This document shows positions 24,033 through 35,959 of a stretch of 64,000 nucleotides of DNA, piece by piece (within the stretch, counting starts at the first letter, position 1; each line of letters starts with the position of its first letter). A program made the position numbers and the translations under genes. Origin of the DNA: Tragulus kanchil. Its lineage: Eukaryota; Chordata; Mammalia; Artiodactyla; Tragulidae. The notes beneath the pieces were generated by a model, which was not told the origin of the DNA, ran no database searches, and saw only the letters and a list, made by a program, of their open reading frames with translations. The stretch is taken from NCBI GenBank assembly GCA_022376925.1, contig JAIOJX010000004.1:129295123-129359122 (forward strand), read 5' to 3'.

Positions 24033-27000
24033 ATAATTATTTCTTATTTTATCTTTTCATTTGAGTAAAGGTTAAAGTATATTAGAAAATCTAAAATTCC
24101 CTAAATGCCCAAGAAAGCCATGAAAAATTAAAAGTTTACATTTTTTGAAAGTATAATGTTCATTTCCTAAAGAACAATAATGTTTTACCACTTATCTAAT
24201 CCTATGTTTAGTAGAAGTCAGAACTATCATGAGAAGTTCAAAATACTTCCAAGGTTGACTAATTCACTGGCAAATAAGATTTCATTCTCTTTAGGAAAAC
24301 ACATTACTTACTTATTGCTCACACACAAAATTAATTACATAATTACATATATAAATTCTGGTCAGCTTTGAATTATTTTCACACTTTTATGTGACTTGCA
24401 ATCTTTTGAACTAACTGAGCAAGAGTACTTATGTAATAATCATTAGTTGAACTGAGGATGCTGGGTTATTTTCTCTATTTATGGCTGAATTGTTTTCATA
24501 CTTTGATCTGGATCCTAATGTTATGGAATAATGGGCCCAGCAATAGTGTTTATGCAATAAATACTAGTTGAGGTGAGAGCACTGGGTTATTTTCACTATT
24601 CATGAACATCTGATGAAATTAACTAGAAGCTGGCAGTAAAATGAACTGAGAACATAAAGGCACCTACTGGTCGACCTCTTAATGCTCTCCCTTTCCTTAT
24701 GCTCTTCTTTCATTTACTTACTTTGCACTCCTGAGATGAGCAGAACAAAGCCTTTTCATTCTCAGTACTTTGTGAATCCAAGCTCACTGAGTACTTCCAG
24801 ACACTGTGCCTCCAACAGGGTTCTCTTTTCTAGTTATACTTCCCCCATTTCCTGGTTGTCAAAGCGCCTGGCGTGTTTTCTCCGGACAGTTTTATGCTAA
24901 AAGCACTCTCTTTTGGACCATGTTAAATGGAACCCCTTAAATATCTGGATATAAGATCATAACCTACATGCTCATTTTCAGCCGTCTCCACGCTCCTATT
25001 TTAAATCTTTGCAAAATAAACCAAGATTAGAATATCAAGTATAAATAATAATAAGATGAAGGATACAATTCTGATTTTCCAAACTTCTTCGTTAACTGCT
25101 AATGTTATTTTCAGTAATAATACGATGAAGAGATGGGAACAGGAGTGAAAGAACGAACTCATTTGGGAGGGAAAACTGGAGTTGGTATAAAGAGGAACAG
25201 AAGAGTAGACGGAATAATCCCGTGAAGAGGCAGTAACAGTACCGGGACACCCGACTGTGAAATCAACCATCTCCAGGTTGATTTGAAATAAATACTTTTT
25301 TACCTTTACCTAACTATAGACAGCTTATGTCAAGGGATGCCTACTCCAAGCAGATAGGCACCACACTTTCAAAGTATATTTAAATCAAGTATTATATTGA
25401 GTTACTAGATCCAGACCATTCAAACTTTAATTACACCTTCATCCCTACCAACCTGTCCTGACCATGCATAGTGGACATCTAAATACTACTACAGAACAAC
25501 AGAAATCAATATCCAAAACCAAATGTTTCAGTTCTGTACCTGTAGCAGAGAAGTGAGAGTGAGGTTTACACTAGGCTAGGTAGTATAGGGCAGGAGAACC
25601 TAGAAGAGAAATTCTAAGAAACTATGCTATGAATAAGAGAAATAGAGGAGAAAGGCTGGAGGTCATATTCTTCTGTGGTTTGTGGTAGAACTGCAGACAA
25701 ACAGTTCAAAAGACCCACAGCAATTCTGCTGTAATGAATAGCTTATTGGGAAACAAGTGAATTGCCAATTATGCTAGCTCTGTGAAACAGGCTATGCTTA
25801 GGGTATATGCTACAATCGACCTCTTAATGCTCTCCCTTTCCTTATGCTCTTCTTTCATTTACTTACTTTGCACTCCTGAGATGAGCAGAACAAAGCCTTT
25901 TCATTCTCAGTACTTTGTGAATCCAAGCTCACTGAGTACTTCCAGACACTGTGCCTCCAACAGGGTTCTCTTTTCTAGTTATACTTCCCCCATTTCCTGG
26001 TTGTCAAAGCGCCTGGCGTGTTTTCTCCGGACAGTTTTATGCTAAAAGCACTCTCTTTTGGACCATGTTAAATGGAACCCCTTAAATATCTGGATATAAG
26101 ATCATAACCTACATGCTCATTTTCAGCCGTCTCCACGCTCCTATTTTAAATCTTTGCAAAATAAACCAAGATTAGAATATCAAGTATAAATAATAATAAG
26201 ATGAAGGATACAATTCTGATTTTCCAAACTTCTTCGTTAACTGCTAATGTTATTTTCAGTAATAATACGATGAAGAGATGGGAACAGGAGTGAAAGAACG
26301 AACTCATTTGGGAGGGAAAACTGGAGTTGGTATAAAGAGGAACAGAAGAGTAGACGGAATAATCCCGTGAAGAGGCAGTAACAGTACCGGGACACCCGAC
26401 TGTGAAATCAACCATCTCCAGGTTGATTTGAAATAAATACTTTTTTACCTTTACCTAACTATAGACAGCTTATGTCAAGGGATGCCTACTCCAAGCAGAT
26501 AGGCACCACACTTTCAAAGTATATTTAAATCAAGTATTATATTGAGTTACTAGATCCAGACCATTCAAACTTTAATTACACCTTCATCCCTACCAACCTG
26601 TCCTGACCATGCATAGTGGACATCTAAATACTACTACAGAACAACAGAAATCAATATCCAAAACCAAATGTTTCAGTTCTGTACCTGTAGCAGAGAAGTG
26701 AGAGTGAGGTTTACACTAGGCTAGGTAGTATAGGGCAGGAGAACCTAGAAGAGAAATTCTAAGAAACTATGCTATGAATAAGAGAAATAGAGGAGAAAGG
26801 CTGGAGGTCATATTCTTCTGTGGTTTGTGGTAGAACTGCAGACAAACAGTTCAAAAGACCCACAGCAATTCTGCTGTAATGAATAGCTTATTGGGAAACA
26901 AGTGAATTGCCAATTATGCTAGCTCTGTGAAACAGGCTATGCTTAGGGTATATGCTACAAACATTCTCTTACTAGACTGTCTTCTGTTTAAGAAAGGTAA

Positions 27001-28989
27001 TATTGCAGAGAATTTAAAGAATATCATGCCATACTTCATTTATTCATGTGAGCATGAACTTCCAGATTTTTAAAATGCTTCATATTTCTCATATTTAATC
27101 ACTGGTTGAAAAAAAAGTTATAATTCTTCAAGGGGGTAGAACAGAAAAGTACAAATTTGTGTATGTAATTGTCTCCTTTAAATGGTGATTCTTCCTTTCA
27201 CACAGTATTTCCACATTTGGAAGGACAATTTAAAATTTACTGAAGTTAAGAAAAGTGCTGCTTTAAGATCAAAAGGTAAGCTAATACAGAGAGCAAGTAT
27301 CCGTTTGGAGTTGAAATCCAAAGTGTGACCTACTTTTAAGACTTTATAGCCTAAAGGAGAAAGTCTTTAGATCTAAATGTCAGCATGTTCTTTTAAAATT
27401 ATTATTGTGATTATTTTTAACTCCATCGTTCTCTCAATGAAAAAACCCACACAATACAGTCTATTTATCAAAGACTAGTGAATACCACATCAGAAAGGCT
27501 GAGACATAGCTGTAGAAGAATTATCATGGAAATGCAAAATGTATCTACACTGACAGCTACCATGAGGAATGTTCACTCCCATACTCTCAATAGCATTAAA
27601 GACTGAAATAACAGATTTTTCAACGTTAGATACATGGAATAAATACTTAAGACATTTTTAGGATCTTCTTCCCCTAATAAATCGAGACAAATCAGTAAAA
27701 GATTCTTGTTTTTCAAGGGTATGCCACAATAACCACGATAACTCCATAAGTGTTCGAAAAGAGAATTTTTTAAATACAGATCTCAGAGACTTAGAAGAAT
27801 CCATATCACGCAATGAGCCTGGAGACCACTGTGCAAGGAGAACCATGAGCAAGTGGTGGAAACAGTGGCTAGGTAGTATAGGGCAGGAGAACCTAGAAGA
27901 GAAATTCTAAGAAACTATGCTATGAATAAGAGAAATAGAGGAGAAAGGCTGGAGGTCATATTCTTCTGTGGTTTGTGGTAGAACTGCAGACAAACAGTTC
28001 AAAAGACCCACAGCAATTCTGCTGTAATGAATAGCTTATTGGGAAACAAGTGAATTGCCAATTATGCTAGCTCTGTGAAACAGGCTATGCTTAGGGTATA
28101 TGCTACAAACATTCTCTTACTAGACTGTCTTCTGTTTAAGAAAGGTAATATTGCAGAGAATTTAAAGAATATCATGCCATACTTCATTTATTCATGTGAG
28201 CATGAACTTCCAGATTTTTAAAATGCTTCATATTTCTCATATTTAATCACTGGTTGAAAAAAAAGTTATAATTCTTCAAGGGGATAGAACAGAAAAGTAC
28301 AAATTTGTGTATGTAATTGTCTCCTTTAAATGGTGATTCTTCCTTTCACACAGTATTTCCACATTTGGAAGGACAATTTAAAATTTACTGAAGTTAAGAA
28401 AAGTGCTGCTTTAAGATCAAAAGGTAAGCTAATACAGAGAGCAAGTATCCGTTTGGAGTTGAAATCCAAAGTGTGACCTACTTTTAAGACTTTATAGCCT
28501 AAAGGAGAAAGTCTTTAGATCTAAATGTCAGCATGTTCTTTTAAAATTATTATTGTGATTATTTTTAACTCCATCGTTCTCTCAATGAAAAAACCCACAC
28601 AATACAGTCTATTTATCAAAGACTAGTGAATACCACATCAGAAAGGCTGAGACATAGCTGTAGAAGAATTATCATGGAAATGCAAAATGTATCTACACTG
28701 ACAGCTACCATGAGGAATGTTCACTCCCATACTCTCAATAGCATTAAAGACTGAAATAACAGATTTTTCAACGTTAGATACATGGAATAAATACTTAAGA
28801 CATTTTTAGGATCTTCTTCCCCTAATAAATCGAGACAAATCAGTAAAAGATTCTTGTTTTTCAAGGGTATGCCACAATAACCACGATAACTCCATAAGTG
28901 TTCGAAAAGAGAATTTTTTAAATACAGATCTCAGAGACTTAGAAGAATCCATATCACGTACAAATGAGCCTGGAGACCACTGTGCAAGG
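24033..28989. other. Unannotated intron stretch with three duplications
   Basis: AT-rich unique sequence, roughly 2.8 kb after removing re-reads. A short segment at 28810-28990 is open on both strands; I could not relate it to a protein. Confidence 0.5.
24671..26960. repeat. Direct duplication 9 (24671-25815 / 25816-26960)
   Basis: A 1145-bp direct repeat with an abrupt junction at ATGCTACAA/TCGACC. Its first copy overlaps the end of duplication 8. Confidence 0.95.
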
Positions 28990-29017
28990 AGAACCATGAG
29001 CAAGTGGTGGAAACAGT
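26719..29017. repeat. Direct duplication 10 (26719-27866 / 27867-29017)
   Basis: About 1.15 kb is repeated at an offset of 1148. A 3-base difference near the end (CACGCAATGAG versus CACGTACAAATGAG) lies about 50 bases before the first-copy break. Confidence 0.95.
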
Positions 29018-29225
29018 GCCTTTGGAGTCAAAGACCTGGGTTTCTAGGCTTTCCCATTTGTGTGTGTGGCATGGGTGCGTGTGTAACAGGCAAAATTATT
29101 TAACTTCTTTATGTCCTGATTTATTCATATGTCAAGTGGGGAAATAAGAGCAATTTTCGTAAGCTGTGGTGAGAAATTAGATGAAATAATAAATGTCAAG
29201 TGCCCAAACATACTTCTGGTACCCA
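28990..29225 (+). repeat. MIR SINE fossil
   Basis: CCTTTGGAGTCAAAGACCTG (tRNA-like head), TTATTTAACTTCTTTATGTC and AGATGAAATAATAAATGTCA follow MIR order. Re-read in part at 30229-30345. Confidence 0.72.
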
Positions 29226-31330
29226 GAAAATGATCAAACAAAAATAGCTATAATTTTGTTTTGATATGATCCAGGCAATTGGAAAGTAGATAAATATTGA
29301 GAAATGGTTGTGATATTATTTGTTCTCAGAATATGTTCACCAGAATTCAAGAATATATTTCAAATCAAAGGAGAAAACCATTTCATTATCATGATCACCA
29401 TCAAAGAATGCTGTAGAACCCAAGTCAAAAGACAGTAACTGCCTTCAAGGGGCTTGTAATTCAAAACAGATGACCCTGGCACCAACCAACATGCAAAAGG
29501 CCAGAGACAATTACACAACAAACTCAGACCAGAGAAGAGCTTAGGAGCCAAGAAAGTGAAGAAATTAGGACTTACAACATTCATGCATACATAAAGTTCA
29601 GAGATCAGAGTTCCTAGATCTGAATGTGAGGCAGGAAAAGTATTTTGAGAGTAGTTTTTTAACTTCCTCCTGTCTCACTAGCAGTCCCAGTGAGCATCCT
29701 GGCTTTCCTTTAATAGGCTGCTAAGTGACAACAAGAAAATTTTGAGGAAAGTTTTGATAAGCCTTCAGAGGTGGATAATGATGTCCATATCCACTAGGAA
29801 AGAATCATAGTCATATTATAAGGATTACAATTATGTTGCTAAGCCTTTATCATGGTCAGAAGTTGTAGGGAAGCTTTTTTTTCTCCCATCATCTTGGTAT
29901 GATAAATCTTTAAGGGAAAATTAGTCAAAAGCAACGAGGAAAAGCGTTTCAAAGACTTGACACAATGACACTGTTGTTCATTATTCAAATGAATACTCTC
30001 TCTGGGATTGTTTTTATGTTCTCCATTTCTTCCCAATGTTCTAACTTATTCATCCCTTGGGCAGCCAGTGAACAGCTTAAATCTGTTCATCTGGCTTATA
30101 AAAATCCATTAATGTAAGTTAGACACATTTTTTTTAAGTGCTAGGTATATTAAATTATACTATGAAGAATTAAAGGTAATTAATTGAAGTTACTGTTCTA
30201 GTCTTGCTCTACGTGTGTAAGCAATTTTTTTATGTCCTGATTTATTCATATGTCAAGTGGGGAAATAAGAGCAATTTCGTAAGCTGTGGTGAGAAATTAG
30301 ATGAAATAATAAATGTCAAGTGCCCAAACATACTTCTGGTACCCAGAAAATGATCAAACAAAAATAGCTATAATTTTGTTTTGATATGATCCAGGCAATT
30401 GGAAAGTAGATAAATATTGAGAAATGGTTGTGATATTATTTGTTCTCAGAATATGTTCACCAGAATTCAAGAATATATTTCAAATCAAAGGAGAAAACCA
30501 TTTCATTATCATGATCACCATCAAAGAATGCTGTAGAACCCAAGTCAAAAGACAGTAACTGCCTTCAAGGGGCTTGTAATTCAAAACAGATGACCCTGGC
30601 ACCAACCAACATGCAAAAGGCCAGAGACAATTACACAACAAACTCAGACCAGAGAAGAGCTTAGGAGCCAAGAAAGTGAAGAAATTAGGACTTACAACAT
30701 TCATGCATACATAAAGTTCAGAGATCAGAGTTCCTAGATCTGAATGTGAGGCAGGAAAAGTATTTTGAGAGTAGTTTTTTAACTTCCTCCTGTCTCACTA
30801 GCAGTCCCAGTGAGCATCCTGGCTTTCCTTTAATAGGCTGCTAAGTGACAACAAGAAAATTTTGAGGAAAGTTTTGATAAGCCTTCAGAGGTGGATAATG
30901 ATGTCCATATCCACTAGGAAAGAATCATAGTCATATTATAAGGATTACAATTATGTTGCTAAGCCTTTATCATGGTCAGAAGTTGTAGGGAAGCTTTTTT
31001 TTCTCCCATCATCTTGGTATGATAAATCTTTAAGGGAAAATTAGTCAAAAGCAACGAGGAAAAGCGTTTCAAAGACTTGACACAATGACACTGTTGTTCA
31101 TTATTCAAATGAATACTCTCTCTGGGATTGTTTTTATGTTCTCCATTTCTTCCCAATGTTCTAACTTATTCATCCCTTGGGCAGCCAGTGAACAGCTTAA
31201 ATCTGTTCATCTGGCTTATAAAAATCCATTAATGTAAGTTAGACACATTTTTTTTAAGTGCTAGGTATATTAAATTATACTATGAAGAATTAAAGGTAAT
31301 TAATTGAAGTTACTGTTCTAGTCTTGCTCT
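29108..31330. repeat. Direct duplication 11 (29108-30210 / 30229-31330)
   Basis: About 1.10 kb is repeated at an offset of 1120-1121 with one T-run indel. An 18-base unmatched spacer lies at 30211-30228. Confidence 0.95.
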
Positions 31331-31611
31331 CGAAAATAACAAATTCATTTTCTTCTAAAGTTGGGATGTTTGCTTTCACTTTCTCTTCGAAGCAAATCAA
31401 CTAAATATATTCCAATAACTGTTGTGAATCGAGTTGACGCTGCAAAATACCAGTTCACAAAGTCTGACCTCAGATCTTAGCATCAGGGTAAACGATCTTC
31501 TGTAAGACACATGCTAGAGAGGTTCACAGAGAGGAGAAGGTACCACAAACACAAATGGGTTTGAAACCTTGACATAATATAAACAAAATTCTGAGCTGAT
31601 ATAAGAATCAA

Positions 31612-31945
31612 AATAATAACAATAGCTAATAGCTCACTACCTGCCAGGCACTGCTGTAAGCACACACACACACACACACACACAGTACAGACATACATAT
31701 ATTTACACACACACACACACAGTGTATATATACATACATATATCTACACACACACATACAAACACAGTGCATACATATATACAGATGTTTACACACACAC
31801 ACACAGTCATTCAGTCCCCCTAACAAGCAAAGGAGTAGGTGTGGCTATTGTCTCAACTTGTAACTGGAGAAACTGTTATTTACATAAGGGACAGAGCCTA
31901 GAGTTGAATCCAAGCACACTTCTAGTCTACACTGTTAACCAGGAC
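31612..31945 (-). repeat. MIR split by a CA microsatellite
   Basis: ATAATAACAATAGCTAATAG and CTGCCAGGCACTGCTGTAAG on the left, and GGGACAGAGCCTAGAGTTGA on the right, are two parts of one minus-strand MIR separated by about 150 bp of CA/TA repeat. Re-read at 32692-33025. Confidence 0.75.
31661..31805. repeat. Compound CA/TA microsatellite
   Basis: Four CA blocks separated by TACATACATATAT-type spacers. It produces cysteine/valine-rich open frames on the minus strand that are not genes. Re-read at 32741-32885. Confidence 0.95.
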
Positions 31946-32110
31946 ATCATAATGACTCTCAAACTCAAATGACTAGCTCAGTATAATACTTATAAAAGCA
32001 TATTAAACCTTGAAAAGCTGAAAAATATACGTCTTAAAAACAACTGTTGCAACATAAACTCATTTTAATGTCCTAAAAAAATAAGATGGAGACAGTTTAA
32101 ATCTCCAGAC

Positions 32111-32305
32111 TGTTGTTTAGTCACTAGGTCATGTCTGACTCCCTTGTGAACCCATGGACTGCAGCCTGCCTGGCTCCTCTGCTATTTCCCAGGCAAGAAT
32201 ACTGGAGTGGGTTTCCTTCTCTGGGGGATCTTCCCGACCCAGGGATCAAACCTGCATCTCCTACACCGGCAGGCAGATTCTTCCGCTGAGCCAGCATGGA
32301 AGTCC
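32111..32305 (-). mobile_element. Bov-tA SINE
   Basis: Plus-strand TGTTGTTTAGTCACTAGGTC through AGGCAAGAATACTGGAGTGG to the complemented head. The 77-residue open frame inside it is a by-product of the SINE. Duplicated at 33191-33385. Confidence 0.88.
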
Positions 32306-33749
32306 AAACTTCTCAACAGTTAGACACATTTTTTTAAGTGCTAGGTATATTAAATTATACTATGAAGAATTAAAGGTAATTAATTGAAGTTACTGTTCTA
32401 GTCTTGCTCTCGAAAATAACAAATTCATTTTCTTCTAAAGTTGGGATGTTTGCTTTCACTTTCTCTTCGAAGCAAATCAACTAAATATATTCCAATAACT
32501 GTTGTGAATCGAGTTGACGCTGCAAAATACCAGTTCACAAAGTCTGACCTCAGATCTTAGCATCAGGGTAAACGATCTTCTGTAAGACACATGCTAGAGA
32601 GGTTCACAGAGAGGAGAAGGTACCACAAACACAAATGGGTTTGAAACCTTGACATAATATAAACAAAATTCTGAGCTGATATAAGAATCAAAATAATAAC
32701 AATAGCTAATAGCTCACTACCTGCCAGGCACTGCTGTAAGCACACACACACACACACACACACAGTACAGACATACATATATTTACACACACACACACAC
32801 AGTGTATATATACATACATATATCTACACACACACATACAAACACAGTGCATACATATATACAGATGTTTACACACACACACACAGTCATTCAGTCCCCC
32901 TAACAAGCAAAGGAGTAGGTGTGGCTATTGTCTCAACTTGTAACTGGAGAAACTGTTATTTACATAAGGGACAGAGCCTAGAGTTGAATCCAAGCACACT
33001 TCTAGTCTACACTGTTAACCAGGACATCATAATGACTCTCAAACTCAAATGACTAGCTCAGTATAATACTTATAAAAGCATATTAAACCTTGAAAAGCTG
33101 AAAAATATACGTCTTAAAAACAACTGTTGCAACATAAACTCATTTTAATGTCCTAAAAAAATAAGATGGAGACAGTTTAAATCTCCAGACTGTTGTTTAG
33201 TCACTAGGTCATGTCTGACTCCCTTGTGACCCCATGGACTGCAGCCTGCCTGGCTCCTCTGCTATTTCCCAGGCAAGAATACTGGAGTGGGTTTCCTTCT
33301 CTGGGGGATCTTCCCGACCCAGGGATCAAACCTGCATCTCCTACACCGGCAGGCAGATTCTTCCGCTGAGCCAGCATGGAAGTCCAAACTTCTCAACAGC
33401 TCTCTATGAATCACAGGGAAAGTTATTAAATCCATCGTATATTAAAAGGTTCTCTCTTACTTGATATCTTGACTAACATAGTAGATCTCTATATATTATC
33501 AGCGTTCTCAATTATAGCAAAAAATGAATTCACTGAAAGAACAGAAAGTGCATGCTAAGATGCTGGGGAGGCTACAGAACCAGACTCAGAAAATGTGTGG
33601 GAGCTGGAAGGCACAGTACAGACAAGGGCCCCGCCAGACGCAGGACCGAGAACAAGCCTGGAGGGCACGCTGGCCCCTTCAGAGTGCTGCGCCAACACCC
33701 TCTGTGTCACTGCCGCCCCTGGAAATGGCTGCCGCTACCCCTACTCCCA

Positions 33750-33870
33750 CACAAGAGCGCTGGAGTAGGCTGCCACTTCCTGCTCCAGGAGGTCTTCCCG
33801 ACCCAGGGGTCAAACCCGAGTCTCCTGCACTGGCCGGCAGGTTCTTACTACTGAGTCACCCAGGAAGCCC
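33750..33870 (-). mobile_element. Bov-tA-like SINE, partial
   Basis: The complemented head ends ACCCAGGAAGCCCT, with CTTCCCGACCCAGGGGTCAA and CGCTGGAGTAGGCTGCCACT inside. GC-rich sequence from 33600 continues beside it without a recognised family. Confidence 0.75.
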
Positions 33871-34183
33871 TACAGCCGCTTAGTGAAAGGGGAGTAAAAG
33901 GCCTCCCTCTCAAGATTGCCCCACTTCAATGCCCCCACGAGGGGCACGGCAAGCCGCCGTGTGGGGTAAGGCTACAGATTTAAATAGCATATTCAATCTA
34001 GCCACTGTTTCTGTAATACACAGATACAGGAAGTAAAGCTTAGTAAATGTTCTTAGATACCTGAAAATCACAGAATATGTTTTCAAAATATTAAAAAATA
34101 CCTTCCTATAAAATAAAACAGAAGGATTTGGTCCAAGTCTACCTCTGTAAATGGGGAAACCCCATACAACTAGTTATTAAGCT

Positions 34184-34207
34184 CACACACACACACACAC
34201 ACACACT
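34184..34207. repeat. CA microsatellite
   Basis: About 11-12 CA units, same length in the copy at 35286-35309. Confidence 0.9.
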
Positions 34208-34700
34208 TGTATCAGTTTCAGATTTATACAGGAGGGTTACTTTCTCTAAGAATGTGGATTTCGGGATACATAGCAGAGAATTTAAAAATTTTTTTTGGCT
34301 TATTATATCTTATTAAGCAAAAGCATATTTAATTTATCCATATAAAAATAATAACTACCATGTATTTTGCTATAATCTTAAACTAGTATTTTGATGAAAT
34401 GTCCAAAGCATCTTTTCCTCTTAGAGATACACATTTTATGTGTGGGAAAACATTCAAGCCTCATGCAAGTGTCTCTACTATCTCCATATGTTTTAACTCA
34501 CAGCATTTGGAAAGCCTGCTCTGCTACTAAAGGGTTTATAGGCAAATCTTCTTTGGTTTAAAAACAGCAAAATGTCATCTGGCTACTAGATCCAGTCAAT
34601 GACAAAGAATTCCATTTAAACAATGGCACTTAAACATAGCAAAATGCTTTAATTTTATGCCATTTCTATAATCGTGATTCCCTAGCTCACTAATAAAATA

Positions 34701-34772
34701 TTGGGTTGGCCAAGAAGTTCATTTCTGCACGATGTTATGGAAAAACTAGTATGAACTTTGTGGCAACTCCAA
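34701..34772. mobile_element. Mariner-type MITE (72 bp)
   Basis: Terminal inverted repeats TTGGGTTGGCCAAGAAGTTC and (complement) TTGGAGTTGCCACAAAGTTC, flanked by TA on both sides, as expected for Tc1/mariner. Related miniature elements are common in ruminants. Re-read at 35803-35874. Confidence 0.85.
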
Positions 34773-34840
34773 TATATAAAGAGCACAGAGAATATATTAT
34801 TTCCCTCAATGAATGATGAGTGATGGGCACAGAGTGGTGG

Positions 34841-34944
34841 GTAGCCTATCCCTTTCTCCAGGGGATCTTCTCAGCCCAGGGACGGAACCCAGGTCTCTTG
34901 TATTGCAGGAGGTTTCTTTACCAGCTAAGCTACCAGGGAAGCCC
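34841..34944 (-). mobile_element. Bov-tA SINE fragment
   Basis: Only the head-proximal half is present (GGGATCTTCTCAGCCCAGGG, GCTAAGCTACCAGGGAAGCC). Re-read at 35943-36046 and partly again from 37143, where a duplication junction falls inside it. Confidence 0.8.
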
Positions 34945-35959
34945 CTCAGTTTAAAAAGTATTTATAATTTTAAAATAAATTTATTTTGAACTAAGTAATA
35001 AGGTGCGGTGCACACCAGGAAAGAATTATGAGAGTAGTATGCATACAAATGAAGCCAGGAACTAGAGAAACAGGCTGGATGAGTATGGATTAAAAGCTTT
35101 AAGCCACTGTTTCTGTAATACACAGATACAGGAAGTAAAGCTTAGTAAATGTTCTTAGATACCTGAAAATCACAGAATATGTTTTCAAAATATTAAAAAA
35201 TACCTTCCTATAAAATAAAACAGAAGGATTTGGTCCAAGTCTACCTCTGTAAATGGGGAAACCCCATACAACTAGTTATTAAGCTCACACACACACACAC
35301 ACACACACTTGTATCAGTTTCAGATTTATACAGGAGGGTTACTTTCTCTAAGAATGTGGATTTCGGGATACATAGCAGAGAATTTAAAAATTTTTTTTGG
35401 CTTATTATATCTTATTAAGCAAAAGCATATTTAATTTATCCATATAAAAATAATAACTACCATGTATTTTGCTATAATCTTAAACTAGTATTTTGATGAA
35501 ATGTCCAAAGCATCTTTTCCTCTTAGAGATACACATTTTATGTGTGGGAAAACATTCAAGCCTCATGCAAGTGTCTCTACTATCTCCATATGTTTTAACT
35601 CACAGCATTTGGAAAGCCTGCTCTGCTACTAAAGGGTTTATAGGCAAATCTTCTTTGGTTTAAAAACAGCAAAATGTCATCTGGCTACTAGATCCAGTCA
35701 ATGACAAAGAATTCCATTTAAACAATGGCACTTAAACATAGCAAAATGCTTTAATTTTATGCCATTTCTATAATCGTGATTCCCTAGCTCACTAATAAAA
35801 TATTGGGTTGGCCAAGAAGTTCATTTCTGCACGATGTTATGGAAAAACTAGTATGAACTTTGTGGCAACTCCAATATATAAAGAGCACAGAGAATATATT
35901 ATTTCCCTCAATGAATGATGAGTGATGGGCACAGAGTGGTGGGTAGCCTATCCCTTTCT

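Larger units (their letters stand above)
22669..24864. repeat. Direct duplication 8 (22669-23766 / 23767-24864)
   Basis: A 1098-bp direct repeat abutting exactly at TTGTCAAAG/ATATAAAAT, with no difference seen. Contains a truncated Bov-tA. Confidence 0.95.
31237..33399. repeat. Direct duplication 12 (31237-32317 / 32318-33399)
   Basis: About 1.08 kb is repeated. It includes a CA-array-split MIR and a Bov-tA. Differences are a T-run length and one A/C substitution in the Bov-tA (GTGAACCC/GTGACCCC). Confidence 0.95.

Noticed and set aside
27658..27852. 64-codon minus-strand frame as a WDR70 exon
   Set aside because: Peptide does not match any WDR70 segment I know and there is no consensus donor.
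31661..31805. CRISPR-like regular repeats
   Set aside because: Simple CA/TA arrays in a mammalian intron, with no repeat-spacer structure.
31483..31826. Cysteine/valine-rich frames
   Set aside because: Translation of CA/TA microsatellites.
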